From the NCBI RefSeq assembly GCF_004765605.1, contig NZ_SRLC01000001.1:2666001-2730000 (forward strand): a stretch of 64,000 bases of DNA, in the 5' to 3' direction. Origin of the DNA: Hymenobacter aquaticus (lineage in GTDB: Bacteria; Bacteroidota; Bacteroidia; Cytophagales; Hymenobacteraceae). Every line of letters begins with the position of its first letter. Position 1 is the first letter of the stretch. Positions 7,176-16,035 of the stretch are shown in pieces. The notes under the pieces are model-generated. The model was not told the DNA's origin and made no database searches. It worked only from the letters and a program-made list of their open reading frames with translations. Both the position numbers and the translations under genes were made by a program.

Positions 7176-8690
7176 ATGCGACTTAATCTTAACACGAAAA
7201 TCCTGCTGGGCTTTGCCGTGGCGGCCGGCGTGCTGCTGCTCACGGCCATTGCCTCGTTTCTGAGCATCCGGCAGCTGGCCGTGCAGACCCGGCACGTGGA
7301 ACACACCTACCGCGTGATTCAGGAAGCCGAGCAGCTGACTTCCCGGGTGCGCGACGCCGAGTCGCGGGTGCGGGGGTTTCTGCTCACGGCCGACACGTCG
7401 TACCTGCAAACCTACGAAAGCTCCCAGGGCGAAGTAGAGCAGAGCTTTGCGCGCCTGAAGCAGCTGACCATCGACAACCCGCAACAGGCCGCGCGCGTCG
7501 ACTCGATGCAGCAGCTGGTCGGCCAGAAGTTTCGCAACATGCGCCTGCTGCTCGACCAGAACCGCTCCGTCACCAGCTCCTCCACCCAGACCATCCTGGA
7601 CACGGGCCGGCAAACGATGCGGGCCATTGCCGCCTTGTTCGAGGGCATCAAGCAGGACGAGCTGACCCTGCTGGCCGAGCGCAACCGCCAGCAGAACCTC
7701 TACGAAACCATTGCCCCCATCACCATTATCCTGTCGGCCACCCTGGCCATTCTCATCACGCTGTGGCTGTTCCAGAAAATCTCGCGGGAAATTGCGGCCA
7801 ACGACCGGCTGCGCCAGGAGCTGGAAACCATCAACCACGACACTTCCCAGCGGATTCAGATCATCGAAAACCTGGCCAACCAAGTGGTGCAGGGCGACTA
7901 CAAGGTCAAAATCAAGGACAAGGAAAAAGACAGCCTCGGTAACCTGGCTACTTCCCTGAACCGCATGACCCAGACCCTGGACGACACGTTTGGAGCCCTG
8001 CAAAACCGCAACCGGGAGCTCGACCAGTTTGCCTACGTCACGTCGCACGACCTGAAAGCGCCGCTACGGGGCGTGATGACCGTGGTGAAATGGATTGAGG
8101 ACGAGCTGACCAGTGAGCTGTCGGAGCAAATGCGCCAGTACCTGGGCATGATGAAGGGCCGCCTCGTGCGCCTGGAAGACCTCATCAACGGCCTGCTGGC
8201 CTACGCCCGCATCGGGCGCACCGAGCAGAAGCTGGAGCTGGTGCAGGTGCGGCAGCTGGTGGAGGAAGTGCGCGACATGGTGGTGCCGCCCGAGTTCCAC
8301 CTCGATATTGCCACCGCCCTGCCCCAGCTGCTTACCGACCGGCTCAGTTTGCAGCAGGTGTTTACCAACCTGCTGAGCAACGCCGTGAAGTACCATCACC
8401 GCGGGCAGGGCACCATCACGGTGCGCTGCACGGAAGCCAAGAAGGAGTACGAATTCACGGTGGCCGACGACGGGCCGGGCATCGCGCCGGAATACCACGA
8501 AAAGATTTTCCTGATTTTCCAGACCCTGCGCGACCGGAACACGGCCGAAAGCACCGGCATCGGGCTCAGCATCGTGAAAAAGATTCTGGACGAGCAGAAA
8601 AGTACCATCCGGGTGGAATCGGCCCCGGGGCAGGGCACGGCATTTATTTTTACCTGGCCCAAGGTTTCCGTTACCGAAAAAGCCAGTTAG
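7176..8690 (+). CDS. CHASE3-domain sensor histidine kinase
   Basis: A 504-residue membrane sensor kinase. Residues 8-30 form a first membrane segment. Residues about 35-180 form a helical CHASE3-type extracytoplasmic sensor. A second membrane segment lies near 182-204 (ITIILSATLAILITLWLF), followed by a HAMP-like linker. The HisKA dimerisation helix has YVTSHDLKAPLRG with the phospho-accepting His at 291. The ATPase domain shows the N box (QVFTNLLSNAVKYH), G1 (VADDGPGIAPEYHEKIF) and G2 (GIGLSIVKKIL). It is followed 80 bases later by a single-domain response regulator, its likely partner in a phytochrome-style short phosphorelay. The signal is unknown. Confidence 0.93.
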   Translation: MRLNLNTKILLGFAVAAGVLLLTAIASFLSIRQLAVQTRHVEHTYRVIQEAEQLTSRVRDAESRVRGFLLTADTSYLQTYESSQGEVEQSFARLKQLTIDNPQQAARVDSMQQLVGQKFRNMRLLLDQNRSVTSSSTQTILDTGRQTMRAIAALFEGIKQDELTLLAERNRQQNLYETIAPITIILSATLAILITLWLFQKISREIAANDRLRQELETINHDTSQRIQIIENLANQVVQGDYKVKIKDKEKDSLGNLATSLNRMTQTLDDTFGALQNRNRELDQFAYVTSHDLKAPLRGVMTVVKWIEDELTSELSEQMRQYLGMMKGRLVRLEDLINGLLAYARIGRTEQKLELVQVRQLVEEVRDMVVPPEFHLDIATALPQLLTDRLSLQQVFTNLLSNAVKYHHRGQGTITVRCTEAKKEYEFTVADDGPGIAPEYHEKIFLIFQTLRDRNTAESTGIGLSIVKKILDEQKSTIRVESAPGQGTAFIFTWPKVSVTEKAS

Positions 8691-8770
8691 GCGCTAGCTT
8701 GCGGCGTTTCTGGCCCGGCTTTTGCCAGGCGGCCCCGACCTCTTCCCTGAACCCTGTTCTTTTTTGGCTT

Positions 8771-9181
8771 ATGCGCTCTGTTCTGCTAGTAGAAGACGAT
8801 TTTTTCGACACGATGACCGTGCAGAAAGCCTTCGAGAAATTCAGCATCCAGCACAAATTATACACGGCCTTCAACGGCCTGGAAGCCCTGGACCTGCTGC
8901 TGGGCCAAAATGGCGTGGAACCCATCCGGCCCCTGCCCGAGGTGATTCTGCTGGATCTGAACATGCCCAAGATGAACGGCCACGAGTTTCTGACCGAGCT
9001 GCGCAGCCACGTCGAGCTCAGCGACATTCCGGTGTTCGTGACGACTACCTCCGCCATGGACATTGACCGGATGCGGGCCGAAAACCTGGGTATCAACGGC
9101 TACATCCTCAAGCCCGTGGATTTCGAAACCGGCCACGACATGGTCGACAGCATCAGCCTGCTGGAGCAGCTCCTGAAGTAG
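8771..9181 (+). CDS. Single-domain response regulator (Rcp1/CheY-like)
   Basis: A 136-residue receiver domain without an output domain. The acidic pocket is EDD at residues 8-10. The phospho-acceptor is Asp62 in LLDLNMPKMNG, the conserved Thr lies in VTTTSA, and the Lys in YILKPVDF. The family resembles Rcp1, which receives phosphate from the adjacent kinase and passes it on or acts by protein contact. The ATG at 8771 is chosen because the receiver fold begins there; a longer reading from 8699 adds unrelated residues. It is cotranscribed with the kinase and ends at a strong terminator. Confidence 0.94.
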   Translation: MRSVLLVEDDFFDTMTVQKAFEKFSIQHKLYTAFNGLEALDLLLGQNGVEPIRPLPEVILLDLNMPKMNGHEFLTELRSHVELSDIPVFVTTTSAMDIDRMRAENLGINGYILKPVDFETGHDMVDSISLLEQLLK

Positions 9182-9209
9182 CATTTCTCTTACGGGCTGA
9201 ATTTTCTGC

Positions 9210-9249
9210 GCCACTCCGGTAGCCCCAGCGGGCCGCCGGAGTGGCTTTT
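9210..9249 (+). terminator. Rho-independent terminator of the kinase-regulator operon
   Basis: A perfect 10-base-pair stem (GCCACTCCGG with CCGGAGTGGC) around a 16-base loop, followed by TTTTGCTTT, 28 bases after the response regulator stop. Confidence 0.85.
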
Positions 9250-9379
9250 GCTTTACACCGGGAGGCCGGGGGCCGCAGCCGGCCTGCAACTATTTGGGGC
9301 CGAACCGGCATCTTTGGCTCCCGGAGGCCGCCCGCGCACCTCGTATTTCGGCGGGGCCCGAAGGCCATTTTTCTGCTTT

Positions 9380-10246
9380 ATGACGCTTCGTCTTTCCGCT
9401 CTGCTGCTGGCCCTGGCCCTGAGCAGCCCCTTGCTGGCCCAACAGGCCCCGCGCCAGCTCAACACCCTGCCCGCCCTGCCCGACTCGGCCCGCCGCCCCG
9501 GGCGCCAGCCGCAAGTGCCGCCGCCCGCCGTGGAGGTAGTAGCTCCGCCCAGTCAGCCGGCCGCGCCGGCCCAGCAGCCAGTGAACGAGCCGACCCGCTA
9601 CCTGGTGGGCCTGAAAAACGGCACGGTGTACAAAGCCTACGACGTGGAGCTGAAGCAGCCGCTGTTTGGCCGCTCCCACATCCTGCTCGACGACCGGCAG
9701 CGGGTAGAAATGAGCGAGGTGAGCTTCTACGAGGACGAAACCGGCCACTACGTGCGGGCTCTGCTGCCCAAGGCTTCAAAGGAAACTACCCTGCGCCGCG
9801 ACAAAGTGGGCCGGCTCAGCCTGTACTCGATTACCAGCTCGCAGTACGCCGGCAGCGGCTACAGCCCCTACGGCTATGGGGGGCGCTACGGCGGCTACGG
9901 CGGCCCCGTGTACCGCACCGTAAAAACCGAGTATTTCAGCAAAGACAACGGCCCGATTCAGAATATGAGTCTGCGCAACCTGAGCGTGGCCACGGCCGAC
10001 AATGCCGGCAGCACGGCCTTGCTCATGCAGGCGCGCCGCTACCAGACCTACAGCACCCTGAGCTACGTGGCCGCGGCGGGCACGGTAGCGGCGGGCCTGT
10101 TTGCCACGCTTAATCCCCGCAACTCCGGGGTGTCGCCCCTCGTCTACGCCAGTATTCCGCTGGGTATTCTGCCCGTTATTTGGGGTAGTAGGCAGCAAAA
10201 GAGCATCCGGCAGGCCATTGCCCTCTACAACCGGGGCTTGCAGTAA
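9380..10246 (+). CDS. Exported hypothetical protein
   Basis: A 288-residue protein of unknown function. Residues 1-19 are a signal peptide (LSALLLALALSSPLLA then QQ). Residues 20-75 are Pro-rich. Then comes a small beta region (TRYLVGLKNGTVYKAYDVEL) suggesting a cell-surface or periplasmic domain, a Tyr/Gly-rich loop near 175-185 (YSPYGYGGRYGGYGG) and two possible hydrophobic segments near residues 236-275. The ATG at 9380 is chosen because the signal peptide begins there; an in-frame start at 9248 would bury it. It is a lone gene after a terminator. A membrane-anchored periplasmic role is an inference. Confidence 0.68.
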   Translation: MTLRLSALLLALALSSPLLAQQAPRQLNTLPALPDSARRPGRQPQVPPPAVEVVAPPSQPAAPAQQPVNEPTRYLVGLKNGTVYKAYDVELKQPLFGRSHILLDDRQRVEMSEVSFYEDETGHYVRALLPKASKETTLRRDKVGRLSLYSITSSQYAGSGYSPYGYGGRYGGYGGPVYRTVKTEYFSKDNGPIQNMSLRNLSVATADNAGSTALLMQARRYQTYSTLSYVAAAGTVAAGLFATLNPRNSGVSPLVYASIPLGILPVIWGSRQQKSIRQAIALYNRGLQ

Positions 10247-10291
10247 GGCGCCCGCCAGCAACCCGTCCGGCGCGGGGGCGTAAGCCCGGGA

Positions 10292-11038
10292 GTGGAAACT
10301 ACCGTCACCGTCTGCTCCGATTTTGCTTCCTGCCAGGCCCGGGCCTTGTGGGCCCATGCCCAGCTGTGCGCCGAATACGGCGCGCCCTTCCGCTTTTTCA
10401 GCACCAAGGATGCCCTCAGTGAGCTGATCAGCGCCCTGCTCTCCCACCGCACCCGCAACCAGGAGTCGCACAAAGCCTACCAGCAGCTGCGGGCCCGGTT
10501 TCCGACCTGGGAAGAGGTGCGCGACGCGCCCACGGCCGACGTGCAAGCGGCCATTAGCCCCTGCACCTGGCCCGAGCAGAAAGCCCCCCGGATTCAGGCC
10601 GTGCTGCGCGAAATCAGCGCGCGGTGCGGCGGCCCCTGCGACCTGACGTTTCTGGCCGACATGCCCGTGGCCGAAGCCCGCACCTGGCTGGAATCAATTT
10701 CGGGGGTGGGGCCCAAAACCAGCGCTGCGACCCTGCTGTTCAGCTCGTTGCGCATCCCGGCCATGCCCGTCGACAGCCACCACCACCGCGTGGCCCAGCG
10801 CCTGGGGCTCATCGGGCCCAAAGTGGGCGAAGGACCGGCCCACAAGCTGCTGGAAGCCCTGCTCCCGCCCGACTGGGACGCCCAGCAGGTGTACGACCAC
10901 CACGAGGCCTTCATGTTCCACGGGCAGAAGTGCTGCTACTTCCACTCGCCGGCCTGTGGGCGGTGCGTGGTGCTCAGCCAGTGCCCCTACGGGCAAGCGC
11001 GGCTACACGGCGCGGCCACTCCGGGCGCGGCGAAGTAG
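10292..11038 (+). CDS. Endonuclease III-like DNA glycosylase with [4Fe-4S] cluster
   Basis: A base-excision repair enzyme of the HhH-GPD superfamily, 248 residues, starting with GTG. The helix-hairpin-helix ISGVGPKTSAAT carries the Lys equivalent to the Schiff-base Lys of Nth, and PVDSHHHRV carries the catalytic Asp. The C-terminal cluster loop is complete: C-x6-C-x2-C-x5-C in CYFHSPACGRCVVLSQC. The sequence differs from housekeeping Nth (for example VDSHHHRV in place of VDTHIFRV), so this is probably a paralogue with its own lesion preference. No close-by upstream promoter box was seen; the gene starts 45 bases after the preceding stop. Confidence 0.9.
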   Translation: METTVTVCSDFASCQARALWAHAQLCAEYGAPFRFFSTKDALSELISALLSHRTRNQESHKAYQQLRARFPTWEEVRDAPTADVQAAISPCTWPEQKAPRIQAVLREISARCGGPCDLTFLADMPVAEARTWLESISGVGPKTSAATLLFSSLRIPAMPVDSHHHRVAQRLGLIGPKVGEGPAHKLLEALLPPDWDAQQVYDHHEAFMFHGQKCCYFHSPACGRCVVLSQCPYGQARLHGAATPGAAK

Positions 11039-11066
11039 TATCTTGGCGGCTTTCTTGTCCGTTGCC

Positions 11067-11351
11067 ATGCCCGTTACCCTGCACCTGAAAGCCAAGCCCA
11101 ATAGCCGCCAGAACCGCCTGGAAGTAGCCGCCGACGGCAGCATTACGGTGCGGCTGAAAGCGCCGGCCCACGACGGCAAAGCCAACGCCTGCCTGCTGGC
11201 GTATTTGGCCGAGGTGTTCGGGGTCAGCAAGTCCGGCGTGGCGCTGCTGACCGGGCACACGGCTCCCTTCAAGAAAGTGCAGGTGCTGGAGCTGGAAGAC
11301 GCCGCCGTGCAGCAGACGCTGGCGCGGTACCGGGTGGAAGGTGGCGCTTAA
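11067..11351 (+). CDS. DUF167 (YggU family) protein
   Basis: A 94-residue protein of the widely conserved DUF167 family, whose function is not established. The signature runs KAKPNSRQNRLEV, then VRLKAPAHDGKANACLLAYL and the late VALLTGHTAPFKKVQVL. The ATG at 11067 fits the family length and starts just before the first beta strand. An imperfect -7 box (TATCTTGG) ends about 20 bases before it. It is a small soluble protein and may share a transcript with the glycosylase upstream. Confidence 0.9.
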   Translation: MPVTLHLKAKPNSRQNRLEVAADGSITVRLKAPAHDGKANACLLAYLAEVFGVSKSGVALLTGHTAPFKKVQVLELEDAAVQQTLARYRVEGGA

Positions 11352-11431
11352 CTATAATGCGGCCCGGCAAGTATAAGGGCAGCACCGCCCCACTCGGGCG
11401 CGGCTCCGACCTTTCCTTAACACTACCACAC

Positions 11432-12226
11432 ATGGAATTTCCAACCTGGGCCGTTGCCGGCTTCTGGGGCCTGGTTTCGGGCTCGGCGCTGCTCGTCGGC
11501 GCGGCCATCGGCTACTACGCCCGCGTGCCCCAGCGCCTGATTGCCGCCGTTATGGCCTTTGGCAGCGGCGTGCTGATTTCGACCCTGTCGCTGGAGCTGA
11601 TGGAGGACGCCTACGAGAAAGGCGGCCTCGACTCCACCGCCCTGGGCTTCGTGGGCGGCGCGGCGGCCTACACGCTGGCCAACTGGCTGCTGGCCCGCCA
11701 GGGCGCCAAGCACCGCAAACGCTCGGGCGAGCACCAGAAAGTGGAGCGCGCCAAAGTGCAGGCCGGCACCAAGCCCGCTACTGAGCCCGGCGACGACAAC
11801 GGCCTGGCCCTGGCCATCGGGGCCCTGCTCGACGGGATTCCGGAAAGCATCGTCATTGGCCTGAGCTTGCTGGCGGGCGGCACCGTGAGCATGGTGGCCG
11901 TCATTGCCATTTTCCTGTCGAATTTGCCGGAAGGACTTTCCAGCGCGGCGGGCATGAAAAAGGCCGGGCGGCCGGCTCGCTACGTGTTTCTGCTCTGGAC
12001 CGGCATTGCCCTGATTTCGGGTGTTTCGTCGCTGGCCGGCTACACCATTTTCAGCCATTTCTCGCAGGAAGTAGTGGCCGCCACCACGGCCGTAGCCGCC
12101 GGCGCGGTGCTGGCCATGATAGCCGACACGATGATTCCAGAGGCTTTCGAAGCCGCCCACAACTTCACTGGCCTGATAACGGTACTGGGCTTTCTGGCGG
12201 CTTTTTTCCTGAGTAAAATGGGCTGA
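11432..12226 (+). CDS. ZIP family divalent metal transporter
   Basis: A 264-residue inner-membrane transporter, probably importing zinc or related divalent ions. About eight membrane helices can be traced. The family's metal-site helices are visible: ALAIGALLDGIPESIVIGLSL (TM4) and LSNLPEGLSSAAGM (TM5), with the His of TM4 replaced by Asp-Gly in this branch. A charged cytoplasmic loop of about 35 residues (KHRKRSGEHQKVERAK) lies between TM3 and TM4. The ATG at 11432 gives a proper first helix; an in-frame start at 11357 adds a basic non-membrane stretch. It is convergent with amt across a shared terminator. Confidence 0.87.
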   Translation: MEFPTWAVAGFWGLVSGSALLVGAAIGYYARVPQRLIAAVMAFGSGVLISTLSLELMEDAYEKGGLDSTALGFVGGAAAYTLANWLLARQGAKHRKRSGEHQKVERAKVQAGTKPATEPGDDNGLALAIGALLDGIPESIVIGLSLLAGGTVSMVAVIAIFLSNLPEGLSSAAGMKKAGRPARYVFLLWTGIALISGVSSLAGYTIFSHFSQEVVAATTAVAAGAVLAMIADTMIPEAFEAAHNFTGLITVLGFLAAFFLSKMG

Positions 12227-12243
12227 TTAGTCACCTTACCACA

Positions 12244-12290
12244 AACGCAACAGGGCCACCGGACAAGCGTTCCGGTGGCCCTGTTGCGTT
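12244..12290. terminator. Bidirectional terminator between the ZIP and ammonium transporter genes
   Basis: A perfect 20-base-pair inverted repeat (AACGCAACAGGGCCACCGGA and its complement) with a 7-base loop. It lies between two convergent genes, 18 bases from one stop and 30 from the other. T tracts are weak. Confidence 0.78.
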
Positions 12291-12319
12291 GCAAAAGCCG
12301 TGACCGGCCGGCGGCGGCG

Positions 12320-13699
12320 CTAGACCCGCTCCCCTACCTGCTCTTTGCGGTAGGTTTGCTCAAACTCCTCGTCGATGTGATAAGTAGATTCTTCGTGCTG
12401 GCTTAAGTCGAGGCCCAGCTCTTCCTGGGCGGGCTTCACGCGCAGGCCGAAGAACAGGTCAGTGACTTTGAGCAGCAGCCAGGCCCCGCCGAAAGTGAAG
12501 GCAACGACGATGGCCAGGCCCAGCACGTGGTAGCCAAACGTGGTGGCCGAGCCGTGAATCAGGCCGACCTTATCGGCGAATACGCCCGTGAGCAGCATGC
12601 CCACGATGCCGCCCAGCCCGTGGCAGGGAAACACGTCGAGCGTGTCGTCGATGCTGGTGCGGCTGTTCTGCCAGTGCACGGCGGCCTGGCTGATGAGGGC
12701 CGCCAGCACCCCGATCAGCACGCTCTGGCCGTAGGTGACGTAGCCGGCGGCGGGCGTAATGGCTACCAGCCCGACTACCGCCCCGATGCAGGCGCCCATA
12801 GCCGTGGGCTTGCCGCCGCGCACCACCTCAATCAGCAGCCAGGCCACCAGGGCGGCGGCCGAGGCCATGTTGGTGTTCACGAAGGACAGAGCCGCCAGCT
12901 CGTTGGCCCCCAGGGCCGAGCCGGCATTGAACCCGAACCAGCCGAACCACAGCAGGCCCGTGCCCAGAATCACGTAGGGCACGTTGGGCGTGACGAAGGC
13001 CGTTTTGCGGCCGTGCACCGTGCGGGGCCCCAGCACCAGCGCGGCGGCCAGGGAAGCAATGCCGGCCGAAATATGCACCACCGTGCCCCCGGCAAAGTCG
13101 AGCACGCCCCACTGGCGCAGGAAGCCCTCGGGGTGCCAGGTCCAGTGGGCCAGCGGGCAGTAGATAAAGATGCAGAACAGCACCATAAAGGCCAGGTACG
13201 CCTTGAAGCGCACCCGCTCGGCGAAGGAGCCTGTAATCAGGGCCGGGGTGATGATGGCAAACTTGAGCTGAAAGGCAAAGAAGAGCACGAACGGAATATT
13301 CGGCGACAACACCGGGTGCGGGGCCGTGCCCACGTTGCGCAGCATGCCAAACGTGAAGGGGTTGCCGATCAGGCCGTGCCAGGAGTCGCCGTAGGCCAGG
13401 GAAAAGCCCACGAAGTACCACACCAGCGAAATGACGCCCAGCGCCACGAAGCTCTGCAGCATGGTGCTGATAACGTTTTTGGGGCGCACCATGCCGCCGT
13501 AAAAAAACGACAAGCCGGGCGTCATGATCAGCACGAAGGCCGTGGCCGTCAGCATCCAGGCCATGTCGGCCCCGTTGAGGCTGCCCGGCGTGGCCGCCGG
13601 GTGCGGCACTTCCACGAATGCGGCAATGGTACTAAGCAGAATAAGCCCGGCCAGCGTCAGCAGGCTATAACTGGGGCGAAGAGTCGAGGAGTGGCTCAT
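12320..13699 (-). CDS. amt: Ammonium transporter
   Basis: A 459-residue Amt/MEP/Rh channel that moves ammonium across the inner membrane. Eleven helices are expected and a clear N-terminal hydrophobic segment is present. Signature stretches are DMAWMLTATAFVLIMTPGLSFFYGGMVR, where the Phe gate and Trp lie near FFYGG, and DFAGGTVVHISAGIASLAAALVLG. The conserved twin pore His are in VVHISAG and FPCHGLGGIVGMLLTG. The C-terminal tail is long and charged, ending YRKEQVGERV. No PII (glnK) gene is beside it, which is unusual for proteobacteria but common in Bacteroidota. Confidence 0.96.
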   Translation of the reverse strand: MSHSSTLRPSYSLLTLAGLILLSTIAAFVEVPHPAATPGSLNGADMAWMLTATAFVLIMTPGLSFFYGGMVRPKNVISTMLQSFVALGVISLVWYFVGFSLAYGDSWHGLIGNPFTFGMLRNVGTAPHPVLSPNIPFVLFFAFQLKFAIITPALITGSFAERVRFKAYLAFMVLFCIFIYCPLAHWTWHPEGFLRQWGVLDFAGGTVVHISAGIASLAAALVLGPRTVHGRKTAFVTPNVPYVILGTGLLWFGWFGFNAGSALGANELAALSFVNTNMASAAALVAWLLIEVVRGGKPTAMGACIGAVVGLVAITPAAGYVTYGQSVLIGVLAALISQAAVHWQNSRTSIDDTLDVFPCHGLGGIVGMLLTGVFADKVGLIHGSATTFGYHVLGLAIVVAFTFGGAWLLLKVTDLFFGLRVKPAQEELGLDLSQHEESTYHIDEEFEQTYRKEQVGERV

Positions 13700-13891
13700 A
13701 CGAATGATTATTTTTATAACACTCTATTTTCGAAGGTCAATTTACATATTCAACTATATAAAACAGAAAAACCACCTCTATTTTTTAGGCCTTACATATA
13801 AAACTAACGGTTGTTATTGAAAATACACCCTGATTCTTAAACCTACCGCGCAACAACTACCAACCTGTAAATCGAACTGACCAAACAGCAA

Positions 13892-13935
13892 CAAGCCCCG
13901 CTCCGGCAGCTTGCAAAGCGGCGCAGCGGGGCTTG
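13892..13935 (-). terminator. Terminator of the glycosyltransferase-deacetylase gene
   Basis: CAAGCCCCGCT pairs with AGCGGGGCTTG (11 base pairs) around a 22-base loop, followed on the minus strand by TTGCTGTTTGG. It is 65 bases downstream of the stop. The rest of 13700-13999 is AT-rich and probably holds the amt promoter, but no exact TAnnTTTG box was found there. Confidence 0.72.
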
Positions 13936-13999
13936 ATAATGGATCTGTACTAGATCTGCCTCAGGCAGGCTCGAAATTCCTACGAAAGAACCGGCCGAC

Positions 14000-15838
14000 T
14001 TACTTTTTGCGCTTGAAGCGGTAGTAGCGCCGGTACCAGGGGGCCGTTTTTTTGAACAGGGAGCCGGGCGTTTCCTCGGGAAACATGTTGATGCGGAACA
14101 CCTGAAACCGGTCGTCTTCCAGGTGCATGCCGCCCGTGTCGGTCGAGACGCCAAAGGCGAAGCCGGCGTCGCGCACCAGCTTTTTCAGGGCTTCGTTGCT
14201 GCTGCCGTAGGGGTAGGCAAACGACACGACTTCGGCGCCAAGCAGCTGCTCGAGCAGCTGCTTGCTCTCGGCAATTTCGCGGGCGGCCTGCTCCAGGGGC
14301 ACCGTGGGCAGGTTGGCGTGCGTGAGCGTGTGGGCCCCGATTTCCCAGCCCGCCGCCACGAAGGCCCGCTTCTGCTCGGGGCTCATAATCTCGCAGCGCG
14401 GCTCGGCGGGGTCGGAGTCCACGTCCCAGAAGTTGTAGCGCACCTGCTCGTCGCCGAGCAGGTAGATGACGCCCCGGTAGCCGTAGTGCTGCATCAGGGG
14501 CAGCAGGTTGGTGTAATTGTCGGTGTAGCCGTCATCGAAGGTGAGGATGATGGGGCGGGCCGGAAACTCGCGCAGGTCCTTCTCGCCGTTGGCAAAGGCC
14601 AAGTAGTCGAGGAAGGTAATGGGCGTAAACGCCCGGCGGCGGAAGTACTCCAGGTGCTTTTCGAAATTGTCCCGGGTCACGAAGATGCGGTGCTTGGTAT
14701 TCAGCGGCGCCGTCGGAATCTTGTGGTACATCAGGATGGGAATAAAGCCGGGCACGCGCTTTTTCATCACGGCGCCGCGGTACACGCTCAGCACCTGCGC
14801 GGCAATGGCGGCCAGGCTGTAGTCGCGCTGCACCCGGGCCTGCAGGGCGGCGCCCACCGGGTGCGGGGCGGCCAGAAACACGCGGGCATCTTCCAGCAGC
14901 TGGTCGTAGTCGACGGTGGTATCCTGGAGCAGGGCCGAGATGTCGCCGAAGTTGGAAGCGGCGGCTTCTTCGTAGCTGGCCTCCGTGACTACGCCCGCGT
15001 AGGTTGCCTCGCCCAGGGCCAGCACGCCCACGCCCGCGCCCAGCGCCTCGATGGCCACCCGCCCGGCCCCCACCACCAGGGCCGACTGCGCCAGCCAGCC
15101 GGGCACGTCGGGCGTGAAGCCCACGACTTCGACCCGCTCCTGAAACTGGGTTTGCAGGTGCTGCAAGGCAGTCTTGCCGGCGGCGGGCAGGTGTTGGAGC
15201 TCGGCCCCGACCAGGGCCACGCGCAAGGCCGGAAACTCGGCCAGCAGGGCCGGAAACACCCGCAGCAGCAGCTGGGCCGCCCGCTCGCCCTTGCCCCCGT
15301 TGAAGCGCCCGATAAACGACAGGCGCAGGGGTCGGGCCTGGGTGGCCAGCTCCGGGGGCTGGGCGGCAAAGTCTACGCCGTTGGGTAGCAGCACGATTTT
15401 TTCGGGCTGCATCTTCACCTCTTCCACCAGGTGGGTTTTCAGGTTGGCGCAAATGGCCACCACTTTGTCGCCGTAGATGTCGAACAGGCTGGTGGAGGCG
15501 TGCAGGTGCTGGCGGCCGTGCACCGTGGACACCAGCGGAATATCGGTGCCCTTCACGGCAAAATAAGCCACCCAGCTGGCCGCCCGGGAGTGGGCGTGCA
15601 CCACCTCAATCTGGTGCTGGCGCAGCAGGCCGCGCAGCAGCAGAATGTTGCGCAGCCGCTGCCCGTGCCGCCGGTTGGTGATGGGCGCCTGCACACACAA
15701 CGCCCCGGTGGGCAGCTGGGCCATATCCGACACCAGCACGACTTCGTGGCCCTGGGCGCGGTGGGCTTCGGCCAGATGCACGGCGTAGCTAACGGAGCCG
15801 GCAAAGAAATCGGCGGACAAAACGTGCAGGATGCGCAT
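14000..15838 (-). CDS. Glycosyltransferase family 4 / polysaccharide deacetylase fusion
   Basis: A 612-residue two-enzyme protein. Residues 1-360 are a GT-B glycosyltransferase: an N-terminal acceptor domain starting MRILHVLSADFFAGSV, the linker LLPNGVDF, the nucleotide-sugar domain opening LSFIGRFNGGKGERAA and a late EALGAGVGVLAL. Residues 375-612 form a NodB-type carbohydrate esterase domain, with ILMYHKIP, the metal Asp pair in TFDDGYTDN (433-441) and His503/His507 in HTLTH, then FAYPYG. The two domains are joined by RGAVMKKRVPGF. A cell-envelope polysaccharide or glycolipid is the likely substrate. No signal peptide is seen, which is odd for a deacetylase and suggests a cytoplasmic or membrane-face lipid-linked sugar. 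Confidence 0.88.
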   Translation of the reverse strand: MRILHVLSADFFAGSVSYAVHLAEAHRAQGHEVVLVSDMAQLPTGALCVQAPITNRRHGQRLRNILLLRGLLRQHQIEVVHAHSRAASWVAYFAVKGTDIPLVSTVHGRQHLHASTSLFDIYGDKVVAICANLKTHLVEEVKMQPEKIVLLPNGVDFAAQPPELATQARPLRLSFIGRFNGGKGERAAQLLLRVFPALLAEFPALRVALVGAELQHLPAAGKTALQHLQTQFQERVEVVGFTPDVPGWLAQSALVVGAGRVAIEALGAGVGVLALGEATYAGVVTEASYEEAAASNFGDISALLQDTTVDYDQLLEDARVFLAAPHPVGAALQARVQRDYSLAAIAAQVLSVYRGAVMKKRVPGFIPILMYHKIPTAPLNTKHRIFVTRDNFEKHLEYFRRRAFTPITFLDYLAFANGEKDLREFPARPIILTFDDGYTDNYTNLLPLMQHYGYRGVIYLLGDEQVRYNFWDVDSDPAEPRCEIMSPEQKRAFVAAGWEIGAHTLTHANLPTVPLEQAAREIAESKQLLEQLLGAEVVSFAYPYGSSNEALKKLVRDAGFAFGVSTDTGGMHLEDDRFQVFRINMFPEETPGSLFKKTAPWYRRYYRFKRKK

Positions 15839-15863
15839 AGGACAAAAGACGGAGGTGGCGGCT

Positions 15864-15871
15864 CAAAGGTA
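15864..15871 (-). promoter_or_regulatory. -7 box for the fusion gene
   Basis: On the minus strand this reads TACCTTTG, an exact TAnnTTTG match, 25 bases upstream of the ATG at 15836-15838. Confidence 0.6.
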
Positions 15872-15972
15872 CGAAAGCCGCCGACCGACGATGCAGGGCC
15901 ACGTGCGGCCCGCCGGGCCGGCCTCGGCGCGCCGACTGCCGCTGGCAGCGGCAAAGGCCATAACGAGCAAGC

Positions 15973-16002
15973 GCCCTGGCTGCCTGCTCAGGCGGCCAGG
16001 GC
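15973..16002 (-). terminator. Hairpin downstream of the malic enzyme gene
   Basis: A two-part stem: GCCCTGGC with GCCAGGGC outside and GCCT with AGGC inside, with a 4-base loop. It lies 33 bases past the malic enzyme stop on the minus strand. There is no T tract. Confidence 0.5.
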
Positions 16003-16035
16003 ACTTGCCGGCGGCGACACGAGCAGGGCGGCGGA

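Noticed and set aside
14123..15388. 421-codon plus-strand frame opposite the glycosyltransferase fusion
   Set aside because: Antisense shadow of a gene with clear enzymatic motifs on the minus strand.
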